DNA of 64,000 nt from CAZABP01 sp964483245 (lineage in GTDB: Bacteria > Planctomycetota > UBA1135 > UBA2386), in assembly GCA_964483245.1 (NCBI GenBank), contig CAZABP010000008.1:1-64000 (forward strand). The letters are read 5' to 3'. A model generated the notes under the pieces. That model was not told the origin of the DNA, did not search any database, and worked only from the letters and a program-made list of their open reading frames with translations. A program made the position numbers and the translations under genes. Shown here one piece after another: positions 49,109 through 57,487 of this stretch. Each line of letters opens with the position of its first letter. Position 1 is the stretch's first letter.

Positions 49109-50224
49109 TCATCCGTGCGCGGTCGCGATCTCCGCCGCCTCTTCGTCGCTCGGCGGAAGCTCCGCCGCGAGGCGTTCACACCGCGCACCCAGGTCCTCGA
49201 GATCCGCCGCACTCCACAGCTCCGCCGCGAGCCGCTCGTGCACGTCGCTGCGCGGATCGCGCAGCAGCCGCTCGAGCGGCGGCAGCTCGGCATCGCGTTC
49301 CGTCCGCCGGGTCTGCAGCAGCGGATGCTCACGGCTCCGCTCCCGCCACTCCGCCTCCGGCCACGGCCGCCAGCGCGCGAAGAACCCGAGGTGCCACGGC
49401 AGGAACTGCAGCGCCCGCCGCCGCCCCTTGTCGTCGTCGCGGAAGTGCTCCTTCAGGTACCCCGCGAACTGCAGATAGATCGCGAGCCGCTCGCGCGCAT
49501 CGAGCTCCAGCTCACGCCGCTCCGCGATCTCGCGGAACAGCCACGGCTTGATCAACGCGCCGCGCCCGAGCATGACCGCGGCGCAGCGCCCGCGCGCGAG
49601 TTTGTCCTCCGCTTCGTACCAGGTCAGCACGTCGCCGCTGCCGATGACCGGGATCCGCAGCTCGCCGGCGATCCGCGCCACGAGATCCCAGTCCGCTGCC
49701 TTCGTGTAGCGCTGCTCGCGCGTGCGCGCGTGCAGCGTCACTGCACTGGCGCCGCTCTCCTGCGCGAGCAGGGCGATCTCCGGGGCGTTGATGTCCGCTT
49801 CGTTCCAGCCGGAGCGGATCTTGAGCGTGATCGGCACCGGCAGCGCGCGCACCAGACCCTCGATCAGCCGCGCCAGCGCAGGCGGCCGCAGCAGCAGCGT
49901 CGCCCCCATCCCGCGCCGCACGACGTCGTGGATCGGACAGCCGGCGTTGATGTCGACGAAGCGCGCGCCGCGCTCGACCGCCTCGGCACCCGCACGCACG
50001 GCGTCGTCCGGGTTGCTCGCCGCGAGCTGCACACCGAAGCACTCCTCACTCGCGTGCCGCCGCAGCAACGCCAGCTCGCTCGACGTGCGCCGCACGACCT
50101 GCCGCGCATACGCCATCTCCGACAGCGTGATCTCGGCGCCGAACGCGACGCACAGCCGGCGGAACGGGAGATTCCCCCCCTTCGTCAGCGGTGCCAGGAT
50201 CCGCTTGCCGGCGAACGCGATCAC
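49109..50224 (-). CDS. tRNA-dihydrouridine synthase family protein
   Basis: 371 residues from GTG at 50224, which overlaps the YchJ-like stop by 4 bases. FMN-binding TIM barrel of the Dus family: LAPLTKGGNLPFRRLC, INAGCPIHDVVRRGMGATLL with the catalytic Cys, ITLKIRSGW, LHARTREQRYTKAADW, VIGSGDVLTWYEA, and VMLGRGALIKPWLF. It reduces uridines in tRNA. The barrel plus usual helical domain is followed by an Arg/Glu-rich extension of about 60 residues (from about 310) that is not typical. The GTG start gives a reading that begins right before the barrel. Confidence 0.86.
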   Translation of the reverse strand: MIAFAGKRILAPLTKGGNLPFRRLCVAFGAEITLSEMAYARQVVRRTSSELALLRRHASEECFGVQLAASNPDDAVRAGAEAVERGARFVDINAGCPIHDVVRRGMGATLLLRPPALARLIEGLVRALPVPITLKIRSGWNEADINAPEIALLAQESGASAVTLHARTREQRYTKAADWDLVARIAGELRIPVIGSGDVLTWYEAEDKLARGRCAAVMLGRGALIKPWLFREIAERRELELDARERLAIYLQFAGYLKEHFRDDDKGRRRALQFLPWHLGFFARWRPWPEAEWRERSREHPLLQTRRTERDAELPPLERLLRDPRSDVHERLAAELWSAADLEDLGARCERLAAELPPSDEEAAEIATAHG

Positions 50225-50712
50225 GCGCTCGCCTTGCAGCACTTCTTCCACTTCTTGCCGCTGCCGCACGGGCACGGATCGTTCGGCCCGACCTTCGGCT
50301 CGGCGCGGCGGAACGGCACCTGCTTCGGCTCCTGCCCGTCCACGAAGAACCACTTCCCGTCCTGCCTCTCGAACGTCGCGATCTCGTGATGGTCGACGTC
50401 CTGCCCCTGCATCGAGTAGCGCGCGACGAACTCGACGACGCCGTCTTCATCGCGCGCGCCGCCGCCCTCGGTGTGCAGGATCTCGAGCCCGCGCCACTCT
50501 GCCTGGCGTGACCAGGCTTCGGTCGCCGCCGGATCGAGCTCGGCGCGCATCCGCGGCAGCGTCGACTCGTGGATGAAGTCGGTCTGCTGCCGGACGTAGG
50601 CGGAGTAGCGCGCGCGCATCAGCGCCTCCGCGGTCGCCGGGGCCCGCTCGCCGGCGAGGATCGGGCCACAGCACTGGTCGAAGTTCCGGCCGGAGCCACA
50701 CGGACAGGTCAT
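50221..50712 (-). CDS. YchJ-family SEC-C motif protein
   Basis: 163 residues, ATG at 50712. SEC-C zinc motifs at both ends: CPCGSGRNFDQCCGP at residues 3-17 and PCPCGSGKKWKKCC near the C-terminus. Between them is an NTF2-like YchJ domain (ALMRARYSAYVRQQTDFI … WRGLEILHTEGG … VEFVARY). Function unknown; SEC-C motifs bind zinc and often contact ribosome or SecB partners. Coupled to the Dus gene by a GTGA overlap. Confidence 0.88.
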   Translation of the reverse strand: MTCPCGSGRNFDQCCGPILAGERAPATAEALMRARYSAYVRQQTDFIHESTLPRMRAELDPAATEAWSRQAEWRGLEILHTEGGGARDEDGVVEFVARYSMQGQDVDHHEIATFERQDGKWFFVDGQEPKQVPFRRAEPKVGPNDPCPCGSGKKWKKCCKASA

Positions 50713-50785
50713 GCGTGGATCCTTACCGACCGGCGCGCAATCCGCGAAGGGCTGATCCGTGCCGGGAGGGACCGACCCGCCCCGG

Positions 50786-52156
50786 TCAGCGCCCCGGCGA
50801 GAGCTGCACGGCGATCTCCGCGCACGGACCGATCGTCTGCACGGCCCGCTGCAGCAGTCGGCGCTCGGCGTCGTGGACCTCGAACCGCCACCGGCCAGGG
50901 GCGAGCCCCTCGAACAGGAACGCGCCCGTCGGTCCGGGCGACGTCCGCAGGACAGCGGCGAGTGTGTCCGGCAGCGGCGGATCCTCCCGATCCGCAGAGA
51001 CCGTCAATGTGCCCGGCGCCCGGTGTCCGACCACGCGACCGTGGACCCGACCCAGCATCGCCGCGACGTCCCGCACGTCGAACGCAGCGCGCTGGCCCTC
51101 GGTCAGCGTCAGGTCGGGCGGCTCCGCAGGATCGCGCAGCTGCTCGGCGACGTAGTTGCGCACGGAGGTGCCAGCATCATCCAGGTGCACGTGGTACGGA
51201 CCCGGCGTCAGACCGGTCAGCTCGTAGCGCCCCTCAGGATCGACCGCGGCGCGGCGCGCGATGCCGCTCCCGTGCGTCAGCACGACGTCCGCCTGGCGGT
51301 CGCGGTGCCACGGCCGCACCGTGCCGCAGACCGCGGCGCCGCGCCGCAGTCGCAGCGTCCAGGTCGGCTCCCGTTCCGACAGTCGGAGCAACAGCTCGCC
51401 GCTCTCCCACGCGGGAAGGCACGGGCTCTCGACGCGGATCCGGTACGCGCCGGGGAGGACTGCCGGCCAGCGGAACGTGCCGTCGTCGCTGGTCGCCACA
51501 CCGATGGCGTCCGTGCAGGTCGCCGGCTGCAGCGAGACCCACGCGTCTGCGACCGGCGCGCCGTCCGGATCGAGGACGATTCCCCGACCTGCGACGCCCG
51601 GCTCGACCAAAAGTCGGAGGTCGTGCGGAGCGTTCCGCCGCGTGACCTGGAACCTCGTCGCAACCGGCAGCGCGCAGTCCGGCCAGACCTGCAGCAACTG
51701 CCAGCCCGGGTGCTCCGCCGGCAGCTCGAAGCATCCATCCGACGTGGCGAACACGATCGCATGTGCCGGCGGCTCGAGCTCGGGCACGACCGCCGAGGCG
51801 GCGGTCACGACGCTGCACGGCGTCAGCGTGGCGCGGAACCGCAGGACCGGCTTGCGCCGGTGCGCTTCGAGCACGCGCCCGCGCACGAGCAGCGGCTCGG
51901 CATTCGCGCGCGTCTCGCTGGCAGCCTCTGCCGCCGGCTCGACCGGCACCCGGCGGGCGAGCGGACCGGCCGCTTCGTGACTCTCCGCCATCCACACGCA
52001 AGGGTCCGAGACCATGCCGTCACCCACCTCCGGTGGCTCGTCGCACACCGGGGGGCGCGGGTCCTCCGGCGCGCCCGGCGTCAGCGCGGCCAACAGCGAA
52101 GCTGTCAGCACGACGACGCCGAGCGATCCGAGCAGCGCCTGCCGCCCGTAGCTCAA
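50786..52156 (-). CDS. Membrane-anchored protein with carboxypeptidase-regulatory-like modules
   Basis: 456 residues if it starts at the TTG at 52156, which overlaps the PhoX stop (TTGA) and is directly followed by a membrane anchor (about residues 6-24, LLGSLGVVVLTASLLAAL). The open frame extends upstream antisense-like through phoX, so that longer version is rejected. The rest is beta-rich with regulatory-like modules (GIVLDPDGAPVADAWVSLQP … SDDGTFRWPAVLPGAYRIRV, and similar near 300 and 400). It is close in type to 47184-48779. A scaffold or carbohydrate-binding role is inferred. Confidence 0.65.
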   Translation of the reverse strand: MSYGRQALLGSLGVVVLTASLLAALTPGAPEDPRPPVCDEPPEVGDGMVSDPCVWMAESHEAAGPLARRVPVEPAAEAASETRANAEPLLVRGRVLEAHRRKPVLRFRATLTPCSVVTAASAVVPELEPPAHAIVFATSDGCFELPAEHPGWQLLQVWPDCALPVATRFQVTRRNAPHDLRLLVEPGVAGRGIVLDPDGAPVADAWVSLQPATCTDAIGVATSDDGTFRWPAVLPGAYRIRVESPCLPAWESGELLLRLSEREPTWTLRLRRGAAVCGTVRPWHRDRQADVVLTHGSGIARRAAVDPEGRYELTGLTPGPYHVHLDDAGTSVRNYVAEQLRDPAEPPDLTLTEGQRAAFDVRDVAAMLGRVHGRVVGHRAPGTLTVSADREDPPLPDTLAAVLRTSPGPTGAFLFEGLAPGRWRFEVHDAERRLLQRAVQTIGPCAEIAVQLSPGR

Positions 52157-54108
52157 GTGCCGATCTTGCCGCCGTCGAGCTTGCGGATCACGACGGTCGC
52201 CGAGCGCGGCCGGCGCTTGAACGGCCACGAGCTGACGGTCGACGGCTGGTCCGGGCTCGGCTCGCCGAACTTCGCATTCCAGAACGTCGTCGATTCGCCC
52301 GGGTGCTGCACGTTGACGAACATCGTGCGCTGGTCCGGCGTCGTCACGACCCCGGTGATCTCGCAGCCGCGCGGCCCGGTCAGGAACCGGCGCACCTCGC
52401 CGGTGTGCGCATCGGCCGCCAGCATCTGGTTGTTCTTGATGTTGTCGTAGCCGCGGTCGGGCCGGTTCTGCGACGAGTTCGAGATGTCGGTCTGGATCCA
52501 CACCCGTCCATCCGGATCGATCCAGATTCCGTCCGGCGAACCGAACACGGTCTGGTTCGACGGGACCATCGGGTCGTAGGCCGGGTCGCCGGCGAGCAGG
52601 AACACGTCCCAGGTGAACGTCAGCGCCGTGTTGTCCCGGTGCGCTTCGCGGAACCGGATGATGTGGCCGTACGGATTCGGGTCACGGTTGCTGTTGACCG
52701 GGCTCTTGTTGCCGGTGCCGTTGGTCAGCGTGACGTAGACGTCGTTCGTCTTGGGATGGACGGAGACCCACTCCGGCCGGTGCAGGCGCGTGGCACCAAC
52801 CGCGTCCGCGGCCTGGCGCGTGCGGATCAACACGTCGGCCTGGTCGAGCCAGCCGTTGGCCTTGGTCAGCGGGCCCTTGCCGTACACGAGCGGCACCCAG
52901 CTCCCGCGACCGTCGGCTTCGAACTTCGCGACGTACAGCGTGCCGTGGTCGAGCGGGCTCTCGCGACGCGCGCGGTGCATGCGCCACGGACGGTCCCCGA
53001 CGAACTTGTAGAGGTAGTCCCCGTTCTCGTCGTCGCCGGTGTAGACGACGACGCGGCCACGCGACTCGGTCACCGTCGCGCCCTCGTGCTTGATGCGGCC
53101 GAGTGCGGTGCGCTTGACCGGCTTCGAACGCGGATCCCATGGGTCGATCTCGACGACCCAGCCGAAGTGGTTCAGCTCGTTGCGGTTGACGGCGAGGTCG
53201 AAGCGCTGTTCGGCCTTGTGCCACGCGTAGCCGAACCCACCTGCCGTGACGCCGTAGCGCGCTTCCAGCGCGGTCGGAGTCCACGTCGTGTCGTCGGTGC
53301 CGAAGTAGCCGTTCCAGTTCTCCTCGCAGGCGAGGTAGGTCCCCCACGGCGTGAAACCGTTGGCGCAGTTGTTCAGCGTCCCCTTGGGCTGCGGCGTGAT
53401 CTTGGAATCGAGCATCGGGTGGTTCTTCGACACCGGTCCCGAGAACGCCATCGGCGTCGTGCCGGTGACGCGGCGGTTGAACCACGAGCCCTCGACATGC
53501 GCCCAGCGGCCATCCTTCTGTTGGCGGACCTCGACGACCGAGACACCGTGGCCGGCGAGCGCCTTGGCGACCTTCTCCCGGCCCGCCGCATCCGGCGTGA
53601 TCACCTTCCCGTCGGCGGCCGTGTAGATCTGGTTCGCGTCGGTGTACTCATGGTTGACGACGAGCAGGCCGCGCTGGCTGCTCTTCCACCAGCCGAGGCC
53701 GAACGGGAAGAAGTGCATGCCGTCGTGGTTGAACCCGACCTGCTGCTCCTGCTCCTGGCTGGTGTTCGAGGCGTCCTCCTGGAACGCCGGGCCGTTGCGG
53801 AACAGCGGCGTGCCCCACGGGATCAGCACTTCGGCGACGTAGCCCTTCGGCACGATGAACTCGTCGGCGTCGCTGGCGCCCACCTCCTGGAAGCCGAGCA
53901 GCTTGCCGGCCGACGCGGATGCGGCGCGCGCTGCGCTCGCGGTCCCGGCAGCGACCGCGCCGCCGGCGAGGAAGCGCGCGACGGCGACGCCGACGGCACC
54001 GGCGAGCACGGTGCGCCGTGACATCCGTTGTTCGATCAGGTCGGTGATGTGCGGGTTGCCGGAGCGGTTCGAGCCATCGGGATGCTCGTCACGGAGGAGT
54101 TCGACCAT
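52153..54108 (-). CDS. phoX: PhoX-type alkaline phosphatase (DUF839), Tat-exported
   Basis: 651 residues from the ATG at 54108. An N-terminal Tat signal (MSRRTVLAGAVGVAVARFLAG, twin arginine near residue 30) precedes the PhoX domain. Typical segments: VPKGYVAEVLIPWGTPLF, HFFPFG, GLLVVNHEYT, TPWGTYLACEENWNGYF, RYGVTAGGF, ELNHFGWVVEIDPWDP, HEGATV, YTGDDENGDYLYKFV, PEWVSVHPKTNDVYVTLTN, and GSPDGIWIDPDGRVWIQTD. PhoX releases phosphate from phosphoesters using calcium and iron; phosphate-starvation control is expected, but I see no clear Pho box. Divergent from the gene at 54303. Confidence 0.9.
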   Translation of the reverse strand: MVELLRDEHPDGSNRSGNPHITDLIEQRMSRRTVLAGAVGVAVARFLAGGAVAAGTASAARAASASAGKLLGFQEVGASDADEFIVPKGYVAEVLIPWGTPLFRNGPAFQEDASNTSQEQEQQVGFNHDGMHFFPFGLGWWKSSQRGLLVVNHEYTDANQIYTAADGKVITPDAAGREKVAKALAGHGVSVVEVRQQKDGRWAHVEGSWFNRRVTGTTPMAFSGPVSKNHPMLDSKITPQPKGTLNNCANGFTPWGTYLACEENWNGYFGTDDTTWTPTALEARYGVTAGGFGYAWHKAEQRFDLAVNRNELNHFGWVVEIDPWDPRSKPVKRTALGRIKHEGATVTESRGRVVVYTGDDENGDYLYKFVGDRPWRMHRARRESPLDHGTLYVAKFEADGRGSWVPLVYGKGPLTKANGWLDQADVLIRTRQAADAVGATRLHRPEWVSVHPKTNDVYVTLTNGTGNKSPVNSNRDPNPYGHIIRFREAHRDNTALTFTWDVFLLAGDPAYDPMVPSNQTVFGSPDGIWIDPDGRVWIQTDISNSSQNRPDRGYDNIKNNQMLAADAHTGEVRRFLTGPRGCEITGVVTTPDQRTMFVNVQHPGESTTFWNAKFGEPSPDQPSTVSSWPFKRRPRSATVVIRKLDGGKIGT

Positions 54109-54302
54109 CGGGGTTTCCAGTTGAGGGGTGGGATGCCGGGTGCGTTGACCCGGCTCTCGTGTTGAACCCGCGCAAGCGGAGCCGCCGAGCGATGGCAGGA
54201 GTGAACCCGCAGTGAAGCTTTGCGGAATCCGGTGCCGGTGCTGCCGACGCATCGCCGGCGCCGCGTCGCCCGGGGGTTGTCGGCACGAGTCGGCGGCCCA
54301 GA

Positions 54303-54806
54303 ATGCGCCGGCCCTCCCTGCTGCACGGTCTCCCCGCAATGCCCTCCCTCCCATTCCTCCTCGCGGGCAGCGTGCTCGCCGCCGCCGCCACGATCGCCGT
54401 CGTCGAGCGCCCCCTGGACACACCGCCTGACGTGCGCGGTCACCTGATCCTGCAGATCGAGGGGGACGCGCACGCACTCGACGTGACGCGGATCACGGTC
54501 AAGCCGGATCCGTTCGGTCATCTGGCCGGCGTGCAGTCGGAGTTCGCGATCGAACTGCGCGACGCCACCGGACGCCTGCTCGGCAGCTATCCGCTCGAGC
54601 TGGATCGGTTCGACATGGACCCGACCCACGTCGGGCGTGACCTGCGCGTCGATGGCTGCGTCGTCGTGGACACGCGCGTCGCGGCGCTGGCGAACGTGCC
54701 GGACTTCGTCGCTGCCGCCGAGCTGCGCATCCTGCGCGGTGCGCAGGTGCTCGGGCGGGTCGAGCCGGCGAGGCTCGCGCGGATGGTCGTGGAGGGACAC
54801 CGATGA
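54303..54806 (+). CDS. Exported companion protein of the M64 peptidase
   Basis: 167 residues from the ATG at 54303, or 155 from the ATG at 54339, which starts closer to the hydrophobic signal segment (LPFLLAGSVLAAAATIAVV). The mature part is beta-rich with conserved-looking GHLILQIEGDAHALDVTRITVKP and DGCVVVDTRVAALANVP segments. Unknown family. The stop overlaps the ATG of the peptidase (ATGA). Small genes in this place commonly accompany IgA-peptidase-M64-type proteins, so a joint role is likely but unproven. Confidence 0.65.
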   Translation: MRRPSLLHGLPAMPSLPFLLAGSVLAAAATIAVVERPLDTPPDVRGHLILQIEGDAHALDVTRITVKPDPFGHLAGVQSEFAIELRDATGRLLGSYPLELDRFDMDPTHVGRDLRVDGCVVVDTRVAALANVPDFVAAAELRILRGAQVLGRVEPARLARMVVEGHR

Positions 54807-56686
54807 AGCGCGCCTCACCCGCAGCGGGCGTGCTGCTCGCACTGCTGGCGGCGACCGCGCCGGCGCAGACCGTCAAGACGATCGTCAGCAACGGACCGAC
54901 CGCCGGGATGTACGACATGGTCATCCTCGGCGACGGATACCAGGCGCACGAGCAGGCGCGCTTCGACAGCGACTGCCTGACGTTCACCGCCGGCATGTTC
55001 GGGAAGGAGCCGTACCAGACGTTCGCCGGCTACTTCAACGTGCACACGGTGTTCCGCGCGAGCGCCGAGTCGGGCGCCGACCATCCGGACGCCAACCCGC
55101 CGATCGTCAAGAACACGGTCTACGACGCGAGCTACAACACCGGCGGCACGGCGCGCTGCCTGTACATCAAGAACACGTCGCTCGCGCTCAGCGACGCGGC
55201 GCTCGCGCCGGCGAACGAAGGGCGCGTGCTGGTGATGGTCAACGATCCGCGCTACGGCGGCTGCGCGTCGACGTTCGCGGTGTCGTACAACGGCAGCTCG
55301 ATGGTCGAGGTGCAGGTGCACGAGGTCGGCCATTCGATCGGCACCGTCGCCGACGAGTACGACTATCCGAACGGCACCTACACCGGCGGCGAGCCGGGCT
55401 CGGTCAACATCACGAAGTCGTCGACCGGCGCGAAGTGGTCGCACTGGCACGGGTTCGACGGGATCTCGGCGTTCGAGGGCGCCGGCTACTACCGCTACGG
55501 CCTGTTTCGTCCGCGCAGCAACTGCCTGATGCGCGCCCTCGGCCAGAAGATCTGCGCGGTCTGCGGCGAGAAGAAGATCCTGCGCATCCACGAGCGCGCG
55601 ACCTCGATCCAGGATCCGCAGCCCGCGACGACGACGGTCGGCGCACTGCGCGGCGAGAAGAAGACGTTCTCGATCCGCAACATCAGCCCGGCCGGCAACA
55701 ACCCGACGATCACGTGGCGCGTCAACGACGTGACGCAGGCGACCGGCGTGACGACGTTCGTCGCCGACACGGCGGTCTTTGGCGCCGGCACCCACCGCGT
55801 GCTCGCGGAGGTGCACGACCGCACGGCGCAGGTGCGGATCGACGGCAGCAACCTGCTGCGCAAGCAACACGCCTGGTTGCTGGTCGTGACCGAGCCGACG
55901 ATCGACCTCGTGCCGACGGCGCTGACTCCGTCGGCGAGTTCGGTCCTAGCCGGCGGCACGTTCGACCTCGCGACGACGGTGCGCAACGGCGGCACGGCGC
56001 CTGCCGGTGCGTTCCGCGTCGAGCATCTGCTGTCGCCGGATCCGCAGATCGGCGCCGATGACGTCTATCTCGGCGGCGTCGACGTGCCGGGTCTCGCCGC
56101 CAACGCGAACCTCCCGCTGCCGCGCACCGCGATCCGGCTGCCGGCGTGGCTGGCACCTGGAACCTGGACCCTGGCGGTCTGGGTCGACCGCCCGGGCCAG
56201 ATCGGCGAGTCGGACGAGACCAACAACCTGCGCACGACGACGCTGACCGTGACGGCACCGACCTGCGCGACGCAGCTCGAGTTCGGCGACACACTGAACT
56301 ACCCGCACGACCAGGCGACGCTGCGGCCGACGGTCGTCGGCAGCCGCGTGATGCCGGTCGTCACGTCCCGCTGCCGCGCCGGGTCGCGCTACCTGATCCT
56401 GTGGGGCTGCTCCGGGACGTCACCCGGGACGGTGCTCGCGCCAGGGCTGACGCTGCCGCTGAATCTGGACGCCTGCACGACGTTCGGCCTCGAGCTGCTG
56501 TCGACGCCGTGGTTCAGCGGCTGCTTCGGCGTGCTGGATGCGCGCGGGGTCGGGCAAGGATCGATCGGGTTCCCATCACCTGGTGTGCCGGTGCAGTTGG
56601 ACACGCACCTCGCGGTCGTCATCGTCGCGCCGGACCTGTCGGCGTGGCAGGCGGTCGGGAATCCGGTGCAGTTGCGGATCCGCTGA
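54803..56686 (+). CDS. Secreted peptidase M64 with CARDB domain
   Basis: 627 residues with signal peptide (MKRASPAAGVLLALLAATAPAQ). The N-terminal domain matches the M64 (IgA peptidase) family: MVILGDGYQAHEQARF, LVMVNDPRYGGC, then the zinc motif HEVGHSIGTVADEY (about 170) of HExxHxxGxxD type. A CARDB-like beta domain (about 375-475: DLVPTALTPSASSVLAGGTF … GESDETNNLRT) and a C-terminal Cys-containing beta domain follow. Expected to cleave extracellular glycoproteins; the substrate is unknown. Confidence 0.86.
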   Translation: MKRASPAAGVLLALLAATAPAQTVKTIVSNGPTAGMYDMVILGDGYQAHEQARFDSDCLTFTAGMFGKEPYQTFAGYFNVHTVFRASAESGADHPDANPPIVKNTVYDASYNTGGTARCLYIKNTSLALSDAALAPANEGRVLVMVNDPRYGGCASTFAVSYNGSSMVEVQVHEVGHSIGTVADEYDYPNGTYTGGEPGSVNITKSSTGAKWSHWHGFDGISAFEGAGYYRYGLFRPRSNCLMRALGQKICAVCGEKKILRIHERATSIQDPQPATTTVGALRGEKKTFSIRNISPAGNNPTITWRVNDVTQATGVTTFVADTAVFGAGTHRVLAEVHDRTAQVRIDGSNLLRKQHAWLLVVTEPTIDLVPTALTPSASSVLAGGTFDLATTVRNGGTAPAGAFRVEHLLSPDPQIGADDVYLGGVDVPGLAANANLPLPRTAIRLPAWLAPGTWTLAVWVDRPGQIGESDETNNLRTTTLTVTAPTCATQLEFGDTLNYPHDQATLRPTVVGSRVMPVVTSRCRAGSRYLILWGCSGTSPGTVLAPGLTLPLNLDACTTFGLELLSTPWFSGCFGVLDARGVGQGSIGFPSPGVPVQLDTHLAVVIVAPDLSAWQAVGNPVQLRIR

Positions 56687-56748
56687 TCCACGCGCGAGGA
56701 TCCCTGTCGTGCATGGCCCGGCAGGGAGCGGACGCTACAACCCCCGCG

Positions 56749-57354
56749 ATGCTGATCGGGTCCCTGCTGCTGACCGGCGGCCGCAGCGAACGCATGGGCC
56801 GCCCCAAGGAGTCGCTGCGCTTCGGTGACGACACGCTGCTCGGCCATGCCGCGAGCGTGCTCGAGGCCACCACCTGGCCGGTCGTCATCGTCGCGCGCGA
56901 CGAGCAGCAGGAGCTGCCGCCGTTGCCAGTCGAGCTGGAAATCGTCTACGACCGGGAGAAGGACGAAGGGCCGCTCGCAGCGATCGAGACCGGGCTCGAA
57001 CGGCTGCAGCGGCGCTGCGACTGGGTGTTCGTGACGGCGTGCGACATGCCGTTCCTCGGCAGCGAAGTCGTGAGCTGGCTCGCCAGCTTCACGAACGGTT
57101 GCGAGTTGGTCGTGCCGCAGGTTGCGGGCGAGCTGCAGGTCATGGCGAGCCTGTGGCGGACGACGCTGCTGCCGATGGTCCGCGCCGCGCGTGCGGCCGG
57201 CGCGCACGCGCCGAAGGAGATCGTGCCGCGGGTGAATGCGCGGATCGTGACGCAGGCGGAGGTGGACTCGTTCGATGCGTCGCGGCGGTTCTTGTTCAGT
57301 GTGGATACGCCCGAGGCGTACGAGACTGCGCTGCGGTGGGCCGGGGGCGGGTGA
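56749..57354 (+). CDS. mobA: Molybdenum cofactor guanylyltransferase (MobA-like)
   Basis: 201 residues from the ATG at 56749; an in-frame ATG at 56713 is possible. The nucleotide-binding signature LLTGGRSERMGRPKESLRFG is close to the start, followed by VYDREKDEGPLAAIETGLE, VFVTACDMPFLG with the metal-binding Asp, and VDTPEAYETAL at the end. It attaches GMP to molybdopterin; a related nucleotidyltransferase is the alternative. No other moco gene is in the window. Confidence 0.85.
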   Translation: MLIGSLLLTGGRSERMGRPKESLRFGDDTLLGHAASVLEATTWPVVIVARDEQQELPPLPVELEIVYDREKDEGPLAAIETGLERLQRRCDWVFVTACDMPFLGSEVVSWLASFTNGCELVVPQVAGELQVMASLWRTTLLPMVRAARAAGAHAPKEIVPRVNARIVTQAEVDSFDASRRFLFSVDTPEAYETALRWAGGG

Positions 57355-57388
57355 GCGGGACCGGGTGCGGAATCCGGGCCCGGGAGCG

Positions 57389-57454
57389 AGCGCGGAATCC
57401 GGGTGAGGGTGAGGGTGAGGGTGCGGATAGACGCTCTGTCGGATCTTCCGACAG
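57389..57454. repeat. GTGAGG hexamer tract and hairpin upstream of 57488
   Basis: Three to four GTGAGG units (about 57401-57422) are followed by a perfect inverted repeat CTGTCGGA-TCT-TCCGACAG (57436-57454). It lies 34 bases before the start of the kinase-like gene and 80 bases after mobA. It could be a terminator of mobA or a regulatory hairpin; no T-run follows. Confidence 0.5.
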
Positions 57455-57487
57455 TCTGAAACTGCAGTCGCGACGCGGTGGTCGCCG